DNA of 64,000 nucleotides from an uncultured bacterium (GTDB lineage Bacteria; Cyanobacteriota; Vampirovibrionia; Gastranaerophilales; Gastranaerophilaceae): NCBI GenBank assembly GCA_902794035.1, contig CADBFN010000002.1, forward strand, positions 1 to 64,000. The letters run 5' to 3'. A program made the translations under genes and the position numbers. This document shows positions 1 to 8,832 of the stretch, one piece after another; within the stretch, counting starts at the first letter, position 1; each line of letters opens with the position of its first letter. Under the pieces are notes generated by a model. The model saw nothing but the letters and a program-made list of their open reading frames with translations, was not told where the DNA came from and ran no database searches.

Positions 1-1
1 T

Positions 2-883
2 GTTGGTACGGCTTGTACCTTAAAAACAACGGGTTCAAAAATCGGAGATGTTTATCCTATAGTATTCCATAACGGCACAGTTGAACCTGCCACAAACGCA
101 GGTTTTGCACAATTTGGTGCAGGCAAAGGAGATGGCACATCTGGTTCTTCATCTTCAACATCATCAGGCCCTAGAACAGTGAATATTGATGGAGTAGAAT
201 ATAAGTATTTAAGTGGTAAGTGGTATCATGAAGATGGTCAAGGAAATATTGTGGATTATAATGGCAATAAATACACGAAAACCTCGGATGGGTATGAGCG
301 AACAAACGGTTCATACAAGTTTGTTTTAGATAATAACCTTAATCCACTGGGACAATACTACAATGGCACTTATTATGAGTATAAAGGTTCTGATTTTGTC
401 CGTGATGCCGGCGACGGAACAGGCAATCTTGTAAACAGTTACACTACCTACATCAAAACCTCTGACGGGTATGAGCGAACAAGCGGCTCAACCAGGGTGG
501 TTTATGATAATAACCTTAATCCACTGGGACAATACTACAATGGCACTTATTATGAGCTTACAAATGGTGGTTACTTACATGATCCGGGCGACGGAACAGG
601 CAATCTTGTGCAACTGTGGGGCGATACCTACATCAAAACCTCTGACGGGTATGAGCGAACAAGTGGTCCATACAAGTATGTTTATGATAAAGACCTTAAC
701 CATCTGGGAAGATACGAAGACGGCACTTATTATGAGAAGAAACGTTCTGATTATGTCCGTGATGCCGGTGACGGAACAGGCAATCTTGTAACCTCTGGTG
801 GCACTACCTACACAAAACGGGATGACGGATTGTATCAACTAGGCAGTCAAATTTATGATGAAAATCTGAATCGGATAAAATAA
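2..883 (+). CDS. Repeat-containing protein, C-terminal part (truncated by window edge)
   Basis: The reading frame is open from base 2, so the true start lies outside the window; the GTG at 179 is internal. About 60 residues (including TLKTTGSKIGDVYPIVF) precede a Ser-rich linker near bases 135-170. Then come three diverged copies of a unit of about 59-60 residues (TSDGYERT, then LNPLGQYYNGTYYE, then DGTGNLV) and a short fourth, partial copy. At DNA level the copies are spaced 177 and 180 bp (ATGAGCG at 294, 471, 651). The part before the linker vaguely resembles the globular end of a prepilin-like surface protein, but I do not recognise the family. Tyr/Gly/Asn-rich repeats suggest a surface or secreted protein. 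A strong terminator follows. Confidence 0.75.
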   Translation, partial: VGTACTLKTTGSKIGDVYPIVFHNGTVEPATNAGFAQFGAGKGDGTSGSSSSTSSGPRTVNIDGVEYKYLSGKWYHEDGQGNIVDYNGNKYTKTSDGYERTNGSYKFVLDNNLNPLGQYYNGTYYEYKGSDFVRDAGDGTGNLVNSYTTYIKTSDGYERTSGSTRVVYDNNLNPLGQYYNGTYYELTNGGYLHDPGDGTGNLVQLWGDTYIKTSDGYERTSGPYKYVYDKDLNHLGRYEDGTYYEKKRSDYVRDAGDGTGNLVTSGGTTYTKRDDGLYQLGSQIYDENLNRIK

Positions 884-898
884 ATATATTCTCAATCT

Positions 899-929
899 AA
901 AAAGCGGAGTGGTTACACTCCGCTTTTTT
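899..929 (+). terminator. Rho-independent terminator
   Basis: A perfect 10-bp stem (AAAGCGGAGT at 901-910 with ACTCCGCTTT at 917-926) closes a 6-nt loop and runs into a T-tract. It ends the repeat-protein gene. Confidence 0.9.
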
Positions 930-952
930 AATTATTAAAATTATCTTAATTA

Positions 953-982
953 TTGCTTAATTGTCTATCTTTGTAATATAAT
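953..982 (+). promoter_or_regulatory. Predicted sigma-70 promoter of dapA
   Basis: TTGCTT (953-958), an 18-bp spacer and TATAAT (977-982). It sits between the upstream terminator and the dapA SD, predicting a leader of about 35 nt. Confidence 0.6.
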
Positions 983-1024
983 AAATTTATATTATTGTAT
1001 TATAAAATAACGAGGGATAAGGTA

Positions 1025-1930
1025 ATGACTAGATTTGATTGCGGAGAAGTTATAACAGCAATGGTTACACCCATGAATTCAAAGGGTGAAATTGATTATG
1101 ATAACGTGGAAAAATTAGCAAAACATTTGATTGAAAATGGTAGTGACGCCTTACTTGTAGCAGGTACTACAGGAGAATCTCCAACTTTGACCAATGATGA
1201 GGAAAGAGAACTTGTCAGTACGGTAAAAAGAGCGGTAAGCGGTAAAGCAAAAATTATACTCAGTGCAGGCTCAAATTGCACAAAAACTGCTGTTAATTTT
1301 TCAAAAAATGCTCAAAAAGAAGAAGCAGATGCAATTCTTTCTGTTGTTCCTTATTACAATAAACCAAATCAGGTTGGTCTTATTGAACATTATTCTTCTA
1401 TTGCAAAGGCAACCGATTTGCCGATAATATTATATAATATTCCTTCAAGAACGGGAATTAGTTTAGAACCTTCGACAGTTGCATATTTAGCATCTACGTT
1501 TGAAAATATTGTAGGTATAAAGCAAAGTTTTGGAGATATGGATAAAGTGACAGAAATCAGAAGTCTTTGCCCTGATAATTTTGCGATTTATTCAGGTGAT
1601 GACAGTTTGACTCTGCCGATGTTGTCTTTAGGCGCAAGAGGGGTTATTTCAGTCGCTTCTCATTTGTTCGGCAAAGAAATAAAATCCATGATAAGAAACT
1701 TTAAATCCGGCGATGTTTTGGCTGCAAGAAATATGCACAAAAAACTTTATCCTGTATTCAGGCAGTTGTTCATGGCTCCAAATCCGATTCCTGTAAAAGC
1801 CGCTTTGCAATACAAAGGGCTTATTGAGGAATATGTCAGAAGACCTTTGGTTCCACTGAATGAAGACGAAAAAATTGTTTTGTTCAGAATAATTGATCAG
1901 GTTAAAAAAGAGCTTGATGAAGGTGAATAG
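1025..1930 (+). CDS. dapA: 4-hydroxy-tetrahydrodipicolinate synthase
   Basis: Condenses pyruvate with aspartate semialdehyde in the lysine/diaminopimelate pathway, in the cytoplasm. The 301-residue TIM barrel has the family's usual length. Visible landmarks are the GTTGES loop (T48, T49), Y138 and R142 in YNIPSRTG, and the Schiff-base lysine K166 in GIKQSFGD. I chose the ATG at 1025 because it follows a GAGGG SD and an upstream promoter; an in-frame TTG at 995 would add ten residues with no ribosome site. No lysine riboswitch is visible upstream. secD follows after 43 bp, so the two may be cotranscribed. Confidence 0.95.
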   Translation: MTRFDCGEVITAMVTPMNSKGEIDYDNVEKLAKHLIENGSDALLVAGTTGESPTLTNDEERELVSTVKRAVSGKAKIILSAGSNCTKTAVNFSKNAQKEEADAILSVVPYYNKPNQVGLIEHYSSIAKATDLPIILYNIPSRTGISLEPSTVAYLASTFENIVGIKQSFGDMDKVTEIRSLCPDNFAIYSGDDSLTLPMLSLGARGVISVASHLFGKEIKSMIRNFKSGDVLAARNMHKKLYPVFRQLFMAPNPIPVKAALQYKGLIEEYVRRPLVPLNEDEKIVLFRIIDQVKKELDEGE

Positions 1931-1973
1931 AATTTAAAAGTAAATGTAGTAAATTATATAAGAGGGTAGAAAA

Positions 1974-3311
1974 TTGAAAAACAAGTTAATCATGTTTTGG
2001 GTAATTGTAGCAATTATTATTGCATCAATAATAGTTATTACAAAAATTCCTACAAAATTGGGACTTGATTTGGTCGGCGGTTCAAGAATAATGCTTGAAG
2101 CAAAGACTACCAAATCAGTTACAAAGATTACTCCTGACACAATGACAAGATTGCAGACTGCAATTGAAAAACGTGTAAATAAATTAGGGGTATCAGAAAC
2201 AAGTGTTGCACAAGTTGGCGATAAAAGATTGTTAGTTGAAATACCGGGTGTAATGGATTCAAAAGAAGCAGAAAAAATTCTCGGTAAAACAGCACAGTTA
2301 GAGTTTAAGCAACCGGTATTGGATAAAAACGGCATACAGGCAAGGGATGAAAAAACAAAAGCTCCTTTGTGGGAAAGTGCTGATTTGACAGGTGAAGATT
2401 TGAAAGATGCAAATATCGGAACAAATCAGGCCGGTCAATGGACAGTATCTTTAGAATTTAACTCAAGAGGTGCTCAAAAATTTGGTGAATTAACAGAAAA
2501 ATGGGTTGGTAAGCCAATGGCTATATACTTTGACGGCGAAGAAATTTCTGCACCTGTTATTAATGAGCCGATTTATGGCGGCAGAGCAGAAATCTCCGGC
2601 GGCGGCGACAGCGGCTTTTCTCCTGAAGAAGCTCAAAGTATGGTCAGTTTGTTAAAAGCCGGAGCTTTGCCTGTCCCTTCTGAAATTATACAGGAAAATA
2701 CTGTTGGTCCTACTTTGGGGGCTGTTAGTATTGATAAATCAAAAACCGCAAGTATTATCGGTATAGCTTTAGTTATGATATTTATGCTTTTGATGTACAG
2801 ATTACCTGGGTTGATTGCTGATATTGCATTGGTAATATATGGTTTAATATTGTTTGCTTTATTCAAAGTCTTCGGCGTTGTTCTGACTCTTGCAGGTATT
2901 GCAGGTTTCGTTCTGAGTATAGGTATGGCAGTTGATGCCAATATCCTTATATTTGAACGTACCAAAGAAGAGCTAAGAGCAGGCAGAAACTTGTTTACTG
3001 CGATTAATTCAGGTTTTGACAGAGCTTGGACAAGTATTATTGACTCAAATATGACAACAATGCTTACCTGCGTAATTTTGTATTTCTTGGGTACAAGCGT
3101 TGTTAAAGGTTTTGCTTTAACTCTGTTTATTGGTATTATTGTTTCTTTATTTACTGCTATTACGGTTACAAGAAACTTTATGCATTTAATCTTCGGTACA
3201 GGTGAACTTAAATATCCTGCATTGTTTGGTTTAAGAAAAGAAGAAATCGGACAGGCTGCTGTATTTGAAGAAACAAAAAGAGAAAAAGCACGTTTTGGTA
3301 TATTAGATTAA
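1974..3311 (+). CDS. secD: Protein translocase subunit SecD
   Basis: Membrane subunit of the SecDF complex, which uses the ion-motive force to pull preproteins across the inner membrane. The 445-residue protein has an N-terminal TM segment, the GLDLVGGSRIMLEA motif near residues 24-37, a periplasmic P1 domain, and five C-terminal TM helices with GMAVDANILIFER in TM4. It is shorter than the E. coli protein, in the range of compact SecD proteins. Translation probably begins at the TTG at 1974, preceded by an AGAGGG SD; the next ATG is six codons downstream. secF follows after 21 bp. Confidence 0.95.
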   Translation: MKNKLIMFWVIVAIIIASIIVITKIPTKLGLDLVGGSRIMLEAKTTKSVTKITPDTMTRLQTAIEKRVNKLGVSETSVAQVGDKRLLVEIPGVMDSKEAEKILGKTAQLEFKQPVLDKNGIQARDEKTKAPLWESADLTGEDLKDANIGTNQAGQWTVSLEFNSRGAQKFGELTEKWVGKPMAIYFDGEEISAPVINEPIYGGRAEISGGGDSGFSPEEAQSMVSLLKAGALPVPSEIIQENTVGPTLGAVSIDKSKTASIIGIALVMIFMLLMYRLPGLIADIALVIYGLILFALFKVFGVVLTLAGIAGFVLSIGMAVDANILIFERTKEELRAGRNLFTAINSGFDRAWTSIIDSNMTTMLTCVILYFLGTSVVKGFALTLFIGIIVSLFTAITVTRNFMHLIFGTGELKYPALFGLRKEEIGQAAVFEETKREKARFGILD

Positions 3312-3332
3312 GGGTAATAAGAGGTAGATAAA

Positions 3333-4313
3333 ATGTTTAATTTTAATAAGAACGGAATACATGTTGTTAAGTATAGAGTTCTATGGATGTGTTTATCAGC
3401 CGTATTACTCATACCGGGTATAGTTGCAATGATTTATTCAATGATGACATATCCGACACATTCACCTGTAAGAGTTGGTATTGACTATACGGGCGGTTCA
3501 ATTTTGCAATATGAAACAAGTGCAAATGTTGAACACAAAGATGTTGGTACTATTCAGACGAATTTAACTAAAGCAGGAGTGCCAAGTGCCTATGTTCAGG
3601 TGCTTAAAGGGACATCAAAAGATGCGAAAGATAATGCGACATCTATGATTTCAGTAAGAACCAAGTTTATTGATGAAGGTTCTGATACGGCTGATAAAAT
3701 TTCAGAAATTATAACAAAAGATTATAAAGATGCTAAAATGGTTCAGTTTACGTCTGTCGGACCGACATTGAGTTCTGAATTGTTCAGAATGTCATTTATT
3801 GCATTACTTGCTGCAATTATTGGTATAATTGCATATATTTCATTTAGATTTGAATTTAAGTATGCAGTGAGTGCGATTTTGGGTTTGATACATGATGTAT
3901 GTTTTGTAATGGGTGTATTTTCACTGTTGGGATTGTTTTTCAATGTTGAGGTTGATGGTTTATTCCTGACCGCAATGCTTACCGTTATAGGTTATTCTGT
4001 TAATGATACAATTGTTGTTTATGACAGAATTAGAGAAAATTTAAGATATAACGGCAAGAAAATGTCTTTTGGCGAAATAGTAGATGCATCTGTTCAACAA
4101 ACTCTGACAAGAAGTATTAATACATCAATGACTACATTTTTAGCATTGGCTGCATTGTATTTCTTTGGTGGAGTCACAACAAAAGATTTTGTACTTGCAA
4201 TGATGCTCGGTGTATTGATAGGTACATATTCAAGTATCTTCTTCTGTTCTATGTTAATTGATTTTTGGACAGAAAAAGCAAATGCACCGAAAAAGCCTGC
4301 AATTGCTGAATAA
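3333..4313 (+). CDS. secF: Protein translocase subunit SecF
   Basis: Partner of SecD in the Sec translocon accessory complex. The 326-residue protein shows the SecF signature GIDYTGGS near residue 48, an N-terminal TM helix, a small periplasmic domain, and five further TM helices including GYSVNDTIVVYDRIREN. SecD and SecF are separate genes here rather than fused. The ATG at 3333 follows an AGAGGT SD. A terminator follows directly. Confidence 0.95.
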   Translation: MFNFNKNGIHVVKYRVLWMCLSAVLLIPGIVAMIYSMMTYPTHSPVRVGIDYTGGSILQYETSANVEHKDVGTIQTNLTKAGVPSAYVQVLKGTSKDAKDNATSMISVRTKFIDEGSDTADKISEIITKDYKDAKMVQFTSVGPTLSSELFRMSFIALLAAIIGIIAYISFRFEFKYAVSAILGLIHDVCFVMGVFSLLGLFFNVEVDGLFLTAMLTVIGYSVNDTIVVYDRIRENLRYNGKKMSFGEIVDASVQQTLTRSINTSMTTFLALAALYFFGGVTTKDFVLAMMLGVLIGTYSSIFFCSMLIDFWTEKANAPKKPAIAE

Positions 4314-4338
4314 ATATGATTATATGTTAAATATGACT

Positions 4339-4372
4339 AAAAAGGGTTCAATTATATTGAGCCCTTTTTTAT
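4339..4372 (+). terminator. Rho-independent terminator after secF
   Basis: AAAAAGGGTTCAA pairs with TTGAGCCCTTTTTT around an ATTATA loop, with one G-U pair and a T-run. Confidence 0.85.
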
Positions 4373-4478
4373 ATTAAGTTATGTAAAAGCTTTTTTTGTT
4401 AAATTATCAATTTTTACTAAGAAAAATACTTTATAAAGAAAGAAAGTAGTTTTATAGAAAGTTGAAAGGGGTAATTTT

Positions 4479-4664
4479 ATGATTATTGCAAAATTGGGTT
4501 TTAGCGGTTTGAAATATTTATTTGGTAAAGGAGGCAAAGTAGTTCAAAAAACATTGCCAAAAGTAACAAACAAAGTTACTTATCCACAGTCACATATAGA
4601 TTTCATAAGACAAACAAGTGTTTATGATCCAAATTGCCCTGACTTTATTCACAGAATGTTTTAG
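4479..4664 (+). CDS. Small hypothetical protein (61 aa)
   Basis: I do not recognise a family. The 61-residue basic protein has an excellent SD (GAAAGGGG, 7 nt before ATG) and its own terminator, so it is very likely a real monocistronic gene. The N-terminal half is Gly/Lys-rich and could form a short amphipathic helix (GLKYLFGKGGKVV). The C-terminal half carries SHIDFIRQTSVYDPNCPDF with one Cys. The upstream AAATACTTTAT stretch near 4424 recurs before two other small hypothetical genes in the window. Function unknown. Confidence 0.65.
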   Translation: MIIAKLGFSGLKYLFGKGGKVVQKTLPKVTNKVTYPQSHIDFIRQTSVYDPNCPDFIHRMF

Positions 4665-4687
4665 TTGTAAAATATAATCAAAAATAT

Positions 4688-4718
4688 AAAACGAAACTTT
4701 TAAAGTTTCGTTTTTTTA
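4688..4718 (+). terminator. Rho-independent terminator
   Basis: AAACGAAACTTT pairs with AAAGTTTCGTTT and runs into seven T residues. It closes the 61-aa gene before the birA promoter region. Confidence 0.85.
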
Positions 4719-4775
4719 TATATATTTTGTTTGTTGTATAATAAAACTAATCAAAAGTTTTGATTAGAGGATATT

Positions 4776-5501
4776 ATGCAGATTATAAAATTTGAAGAGA
4801 CTGACTCTACCAATACTTATGCAAAGCAAAACATTACCCTGTTGGAAGACAGGAGTGTAGTGCATGCTCTCAGGCAAACGGCAGGACGTGGGCGTTTAAA
4901 TCGCAGCTGGATTGATTTGGGTGGCGATAATTTATTCTTTTCTATTGTTCTGAAACCTTCAAATTCGTTTAGTCATGTATATTCTAATCTTACTCAGTAT
5001 GCGTCTGTAATATTATGCCGAATTATAGAAAAATATGGTGTAGTTGCAAAGGTTAAGTGGCCAAATGATGTTATGATTGACGGGAAACGCAAAATTTGCG
5101 GAATATTATCGGAAACTGTCATAGAAGGCGGAATTTTAAAAGGAATAATTCTTGGTATAGGTGTTAATTTAAATGCATCTCAAAGTAATGTTGATAGTAT
5201 CCCTGACAGAGTTGCAACAGCTTTAAATTTGGAGATAGGAAAAGCTGTTGATATGGATTCATTTTTGAATGAATTTATACAGGAATTCTTTAAAGGTTAT
5301 GATGAATTCTTATCAAAAGGTTTTGAATTCATAATGGATGAATATTTGAGCAAAAATTGCTTTTTGGAAAAAGATTTGCATGTTCAGGTGTTCAATGATG
5401 TAAAATCAGGTTATGCAAAAGGGGTAAATACCAATGGAGAACTGATATTACAAACACAGGATAATAATGATTTAATATTAAACATAGGAGATATATTATG
5501 A
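4776..5501 (+). CDS. birA: Biotin--[biotin carboxyl-carrier protein] ligase (no DNA-binding domain)
   Basis: Activates biotin as biotinyl-AMP and attaches it to the acceptor lysine of biotin-dependent enzymes. The 241-residue protein has the catalytic core only: the biotin/AMP loop GRGRLNRSW near residue 38, KWPNDVM near residue 87, KICGILSE, and a small C-terminal SH3-like domain. The N-terminal winged helix of repressor-type BirA is absent, so it should not regulate biotin genes. Its stop overlaps the oadG start (ATGA at 5498), coupling the ligase to the gene set containing its likely substrate, the biotinyl domain of OadA (K562). TATAAT lies at 4737 and the SD is GAGGA. Confidence 0.93.
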   Translation: MQIIKFEETDSTNTYAKQNITLLEDRSVVHALRQTAGRGRLNRSWIDLGGDNLFFSIVLKPSNSFSHVYSNLTQYASVILCRIIEKYGVVAKVKWPNDVMIDGKRKICGILSETVIEGGILKGIILGIGVNLNASQSNVDSIPDRVATALNLEIGKAVDMDSFLNEFIQEFFKGYDEFLSKGFEFIMDEYLSKNCFLEKDLHVQVFNDVKSGYAKGVNTNGELILQTQDNNDLILNIGDIL

Positions 5502-5731
5502 ACAATTTAGAAAACGGACTGGCTTTACTGCTTATAGGTATGGGAACAGTTTTGGCTTTTCTTACTGTTTTGATTTTTGCTATGGGCATTATGTCAAAAA
5601 TAGTAGGCTGGCTAAATAAAATTTTCCCTGAAGCAGTTGAAGAAGTCAAAACTACGGCCAAAAAAGTTGCTTCAAATGTTGATGAAGCGATTGCGGTTGC
5701 TATAGCTGCAATTATGGCAAAAAGAGGTTAA
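5498..5731 (+). CDS. oadG: Sodium-pump decarboxylase gamma subunit (OadG-like)
   Basis: Small membrane subunit that assembles Na+-translocating biotin decarboxylases. The 77-residue protein has one TM helix (about residues 10-33, GLALLLIGMGTVLAFLTVL) and an Ala/Lys/Glu-rich cytoplasmic tail, the classic gamma layout. It overlaps birA by 4 bp and lies 29 bp before the carboxyltransferase gene. The family is poorly conserved in sequence, so the call rests on topology, size and context as much as on residues. Confidence 0.85.
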   Translation: MNNLENGLALLLIGMGTVLAFLTVLIFAMGIMSKIVGWLNKIFPEAVEEVKTTAKKVASNVDEAIAVAIAAIMAKRG

Positions 5732-5760
5732 TTAAATAATTATAATGAAAGGACAAATAT

Positions 5761-7551
5761 ATGAGTAAAAAACTTATTAAAGTAATGGATACGTCCTTTA
5801 GAGACGGTTTCCAATCAGTTTACGGGGCAAGAGTTTTTGTTGATGATTTTATTCCTGCCTTGCAATCTGCGGTAAAAGCAGGTTTAAAACATTTTGAAGT
5901 TGCAGGTGGTGCAAGATTTCAATCTCCGATTTTCTACTGCAATGAAAATGCTTTTGAAACAATGGACAAAATCAGAGCTGCAGTCGGACCTGATATCAAT
6001 TTACAATCCTTATCAAGAGGGGTAAATGTTGTCGGTTTAGATTCTCAGCCAAGAGATGTTATTGACTTGCATGCAAAAATGTTTGCAAAACATGGTGTTA
6101 CAACTGTAAGAAACTTTGACGCATTAAATGATGTAAATAACTTATTATATTCAAGCCAATGTATTAAAAAACATGGTTTGAAGCACGAAGTAACAATCAC
6201 GATGATGGAGCTTCCTATCGGTTGTCAGGGTGCACATGATGTTGAATTTTATGAAAGAGTTTTACGTTCAATATTAGATGCAGGAATTGAATTTGATTCA
6301 TTGGCATTTAAAGATGCATCAGGAACTTCTGCTCCTAGAAAAGTTTATGAAACCGTAAAACGTACAAGAGAAATTTTAGGTGAAGGTGCAGATATTCGTT
6401 TCCATTCACACGAAACTGCAGGTACCGGTTTGGCTGCATATCTGGCAGCTTTAGAAGGTGGTGCAAATTGTATCGATTTGTCTATGAAGCCTGTTTCAGG
6501 CGGTACTGCTCAGCCTGATATCGTTTCTATGTGGCATGCGCTAAAAGGTACTGAATACGATTTAGGTATTGATGTTGAAAAGATTTTGGAAACAGAAGAA
6601 ATCTTTAAAGAATGTATGAAAGATTATTTCTTACCTCCTGAAGCAATGGCAACTAATCCTATGATTATTCAATCTCCATTGCCTGGTGGTGCTTTGACAG
6701 CCAATACTCAGATGCTTCGTGATAACAATTTGATGGATAAATATCCTGAAGTTGTTGCTGCAATGAAAGAAGTTGTAGAAAAAGGCGGTTTTGGAACATC
6801 TGTTACTCCTGTTTCTCAATTCTATTTCCAACAGGCATTTAATAACGTAATGTTTGGTGCATGGAAGAAAATTGCAGAAGGTTACGGCAAAATGGTTCTT
6901 GGTTATTTTGGAAAAACTCCTTGCCAACCGGATGAGCAAGTCGTTAAAATTGCTCATGAACAATTAGGTCTTGAACCTACAACTGAAACGGTTGTAGATT
7001 TGAATGATAAAGATCCGAACAAAGGATTGGAAGTCGCTAAAAAGCGTCTTGAAGATGCAGGATTGGAAGTTAATGATGAAAACTTATTTATATCTGCAGC
7101 TTGTAAAGAAAAAGGTATTTTATTCTTGCAGGGTAAAGGTACAATCGGTGTTCGTAAGAATGAAAAATCCTCAGAACCTAAAGCATCTGCAGGAAATGAT
7201 ACAAATGGTTATACCGTAACAGTAAACGGTAAAAAATATGCAGTTGCTCTTGAAGGTGATAAGGCGACTGTCAATGGCAAATTGTATGACTTTAATGTTA
7301 AAGAAGGTATTGAAGCAAAAGCTAATGTTGGCGGAGAAGGTACTCCTGTAAAAGCTGCTTTACCTGGTAATGTATTAAAAGTTCTTGTTTCTGAAGGCGA
7401 CAGCATTTCAGAAGGTGATGTAATTGCAGTTGTAGAAGCAATGAAGATGGAAACAGAAATTAAATCACCTGTTTCAGGAACTGTTAAATCGGTCGAAATT
7501 GAAGTCGGAAATAAAGTCCAAAACGGACAAGTATTGGTAACAATCGGTTAG
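5761..7551 (+). CDS. oadA: Oxaloacetate decarboxylase alpha subunit / pyruvate carboxylase subunit B
   Basis: Carboxyltransferase plus biotin carrier in one chain of 596 residues. Residues 1-300 form the DRE-TIM barrel, with the metal-site motif [10 protein letters not shown] near residue 10, KDASG near residue 188, and [10 protein letters not shown] conserved carboxylase domain follows, then a linker and a biotinyl domain whose acceptor is K562 in EAMKMETE. With OadG and OadB this would decarboxylate oxaloacetate (or a related acid) and pump Na+. The domain order also fits PycB, but an adjacent beta subunit favours the Na+ pump. The SD AAAGGA precedes the ATG. Confidence 0.92.
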   Translation: MSKKLIKVMDTSFRDGFQSVYGARVFVDDFIPALQSAVKAGLKHFEVAGGARFQSPIFYCNENAFETMDKIRAAVGPDINLQSLSRGVNVVGLDSQPRDVIDLHAKMFAKHGVTTVRNFDALNDVNNLLYSSQCIKKHGLKHEVTITMMELPIGCQGAHDVEFYERVLRSILDAGIEFDSLAFKDASGTSAPRKVYETVKRTREILGEGADIRFHSHETAGTGLAAYLAALEGGANCIDLSMKPVSGGTAQPDIVSMWHALKGTEYDLGIDVEKILETEEIFKECMKDYFLPPEAMATNPMIIQSPLPGGALTANTQMLRDNNLMDKYPEVVAAMKEVVEKGGFGTSVTPVSQFYFQQAFNNVMFGAWKKIAEGYGKMVLGYFGKTPCQPDEQVVKIAHEQLGLEPTTETVVDLNDKDPNKGLEVAKKRLEDAGLEVNDENLFISAACKEKGILFLQGKGTIGVRKNEKSSEPKASAGNDTNGYTVTVNGKKYAVALEGDKATVNGKLYDFNVKEGIEAKANVGGEGTPVKAALPGNVLKVLVSEGDSISEGDVIAVVEAMKMETEIKSPVSGTVKSVEIEVGNKVQNGQVLVTIG

Positions 7552-7561
7552 GGGGTTTTGG

Positions 7562-8776
7562 ATGGAAATTACAGATGGTTTAGTTAATCTGTGGCAAAAT
7601 ACAGGGATATATAACCTGATATTGTCACCTGATCCGAAACTTAGCGGAATTGAACAATTCCTGCATGTGTTCGGTCATCCTATAATGCTTTTGATATGTT
7701 TATTCCTGCTATGGTTAGGTATCAAAAAGCAGTATGAACCTCTTTTGATGGTTCCTATCGCATTTGGCGGTATTTTATCAAATATTGCATTTTTAGATCC
7801 AAATGAGGCAATTGCAGGCCCTAACGGTTTTTTGGGTATTATATTTGCCTTTGGTATAGATAAGGGTTTGTTCCCGTTAATTATCTTTATGGGTGTTGGT
7901 GCAATGACTGACTTTGGTCCGTTAATTGCCAATCCAAAAACTGCACTTTTAGGCGGTGCGGCTCAGTTTGGTATATTTGGGGCATTACTTATGGCGTTAT
8001 GCTTATTTGGGTTTACGCTTCCGCAAGCAGGTGCTATAGGTATAATCGGTGGTGCTGACGGCCCTACATCTATTTATGTAACCCGTTCGCTAGCTCCTGA
8101 ATTGTTAGGTGCAATCGCTGTTGCGGCTTATTCTTATATGGCATTGGTGCCTGTTATTCAACCACCTATTATGAAATTATTTACCACAAAAGAAGAACGC
8201 GTTATTCAAATGGAACAGTTAAGACCTGTTTCTAAAAGGGAAAAAATTGTATTTCCTTTGATTGTTCTGTTTATGTGTATAATTTTGTTACCGTCTGCTT
8301 GCCCTTTAGTCGGGGCTTTCACTTTCGGTAACTTATGTAAGGAATGTGGTGTTGTTGATAGATTGTCAGACACTATGCAGAATGCTTTAATCAACATTGT
8401 TACGATTTTCTTAGGATTGACAGTCGGTTCTAAATTATCTGCTGATCATTTCTTAACTGTTCAGACATTATTTATTCTTGTACTTGGTATTTTGGCATTC
8501 TCATTTGCAACAGGTGCAGGTGTATTAATGGCTAAATTGATGAACTTGTGTGAAATAATTGCAGCTAAAATCGGTAAACGTGAACCTAAACTTATTAACC
8601 CGTTAATCGGTTCTGCAGGCGTTTCTGCAGTTCCAATGGCAGCAAGAGTATCAAATAAGGTTGGTTTGGAATACAATTCTCAAAACTATCTTTTGATGCA
8701 CGCTATGGGACCTAACGTATCAGGTGTTATCGGTTCAGCCGTTGCCGCAGGTATTTTGCTTGCATTATGCAAATAA
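7562..8776 (+). CDS. oadB: Na+-translocating decarboxylase beta subunit
   Basis: Integral membrane subunit that decarboxylates carboxybiotin and exports Na+. The 404-residue polytopic protein carries family landmarks including [17 protein letters not shown], the [11 protein letters not shown] region, and a C-terminal [16 protein letters not shown] followed by [14 protein letters not shown]. It lies 10 bp after oadA with a GGGGG SD. The birA-oadG-oadA-oadB set therefore makes a complete self-biotinylating Na+ pump. Confidence 0.95.
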   Translation: MEITDGLVNLWQNTGIYNLILSPDPKLSGIEQFLHVFGHPIMLLICLFLLWLGIKKQYEPLLMVPIAFGGILSNIAFLDPNEAIAGPNGFLGIIFAFGIDKGLFPLIIFMGVGAMTDFGPLIANPKTALLGGAAQFGIFGALLMALCLFGFTLPQAGAIGIIGGADGPTSIYVTRSLAPELLGAIAVAAYSYMALVPVIQPPIMKLFTTKEERVIQMEQLRPVSKREKIVFPLIVLFMCIILLPSACPLVGAFTFGNLCKECGVVDRLSDTMQNALINIVTIFLGLTVGSKLSADHFLTVQTLFILVLGILAFSFATGAGVLMAKLMNLCEIIAAKIGKREPKLINPLIGSAGVSAVPMAARVSNKVGLEYNSQNYLLMHAMGPNVSGVIGSAVAAGILLALCK

Positions 8777-8796
8777 TTAAAAAATACATAATATAT

Positions 8797-8827
8797 TAAA
8801 GGGAGGTTTAAGCCTCCCTTTTTTTTA
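8797..8827. terminator. Bidirectional terminator between convergent genes
   Basis: TAAAGGGAGGTTTAAGCCTCCCTTTT forms a stem of about 10 bp flanked by A-rich and T-rich tracts. It can serve both oadB and the convergent U32-like gene. Confidence 0.85.
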
Positions 8828-8832
8828 TTTAT

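Noticed and set aside
471-838. Alternative frames over the repeat gene
   Set aside because: They are shadows of the repeats; the frame open from base 2 has consistent protein repeats.
931-1024. Lysine riboswitch in front of dapA
   Set aside because: The gap after the terminator is too short and shows only a promoter and SD.
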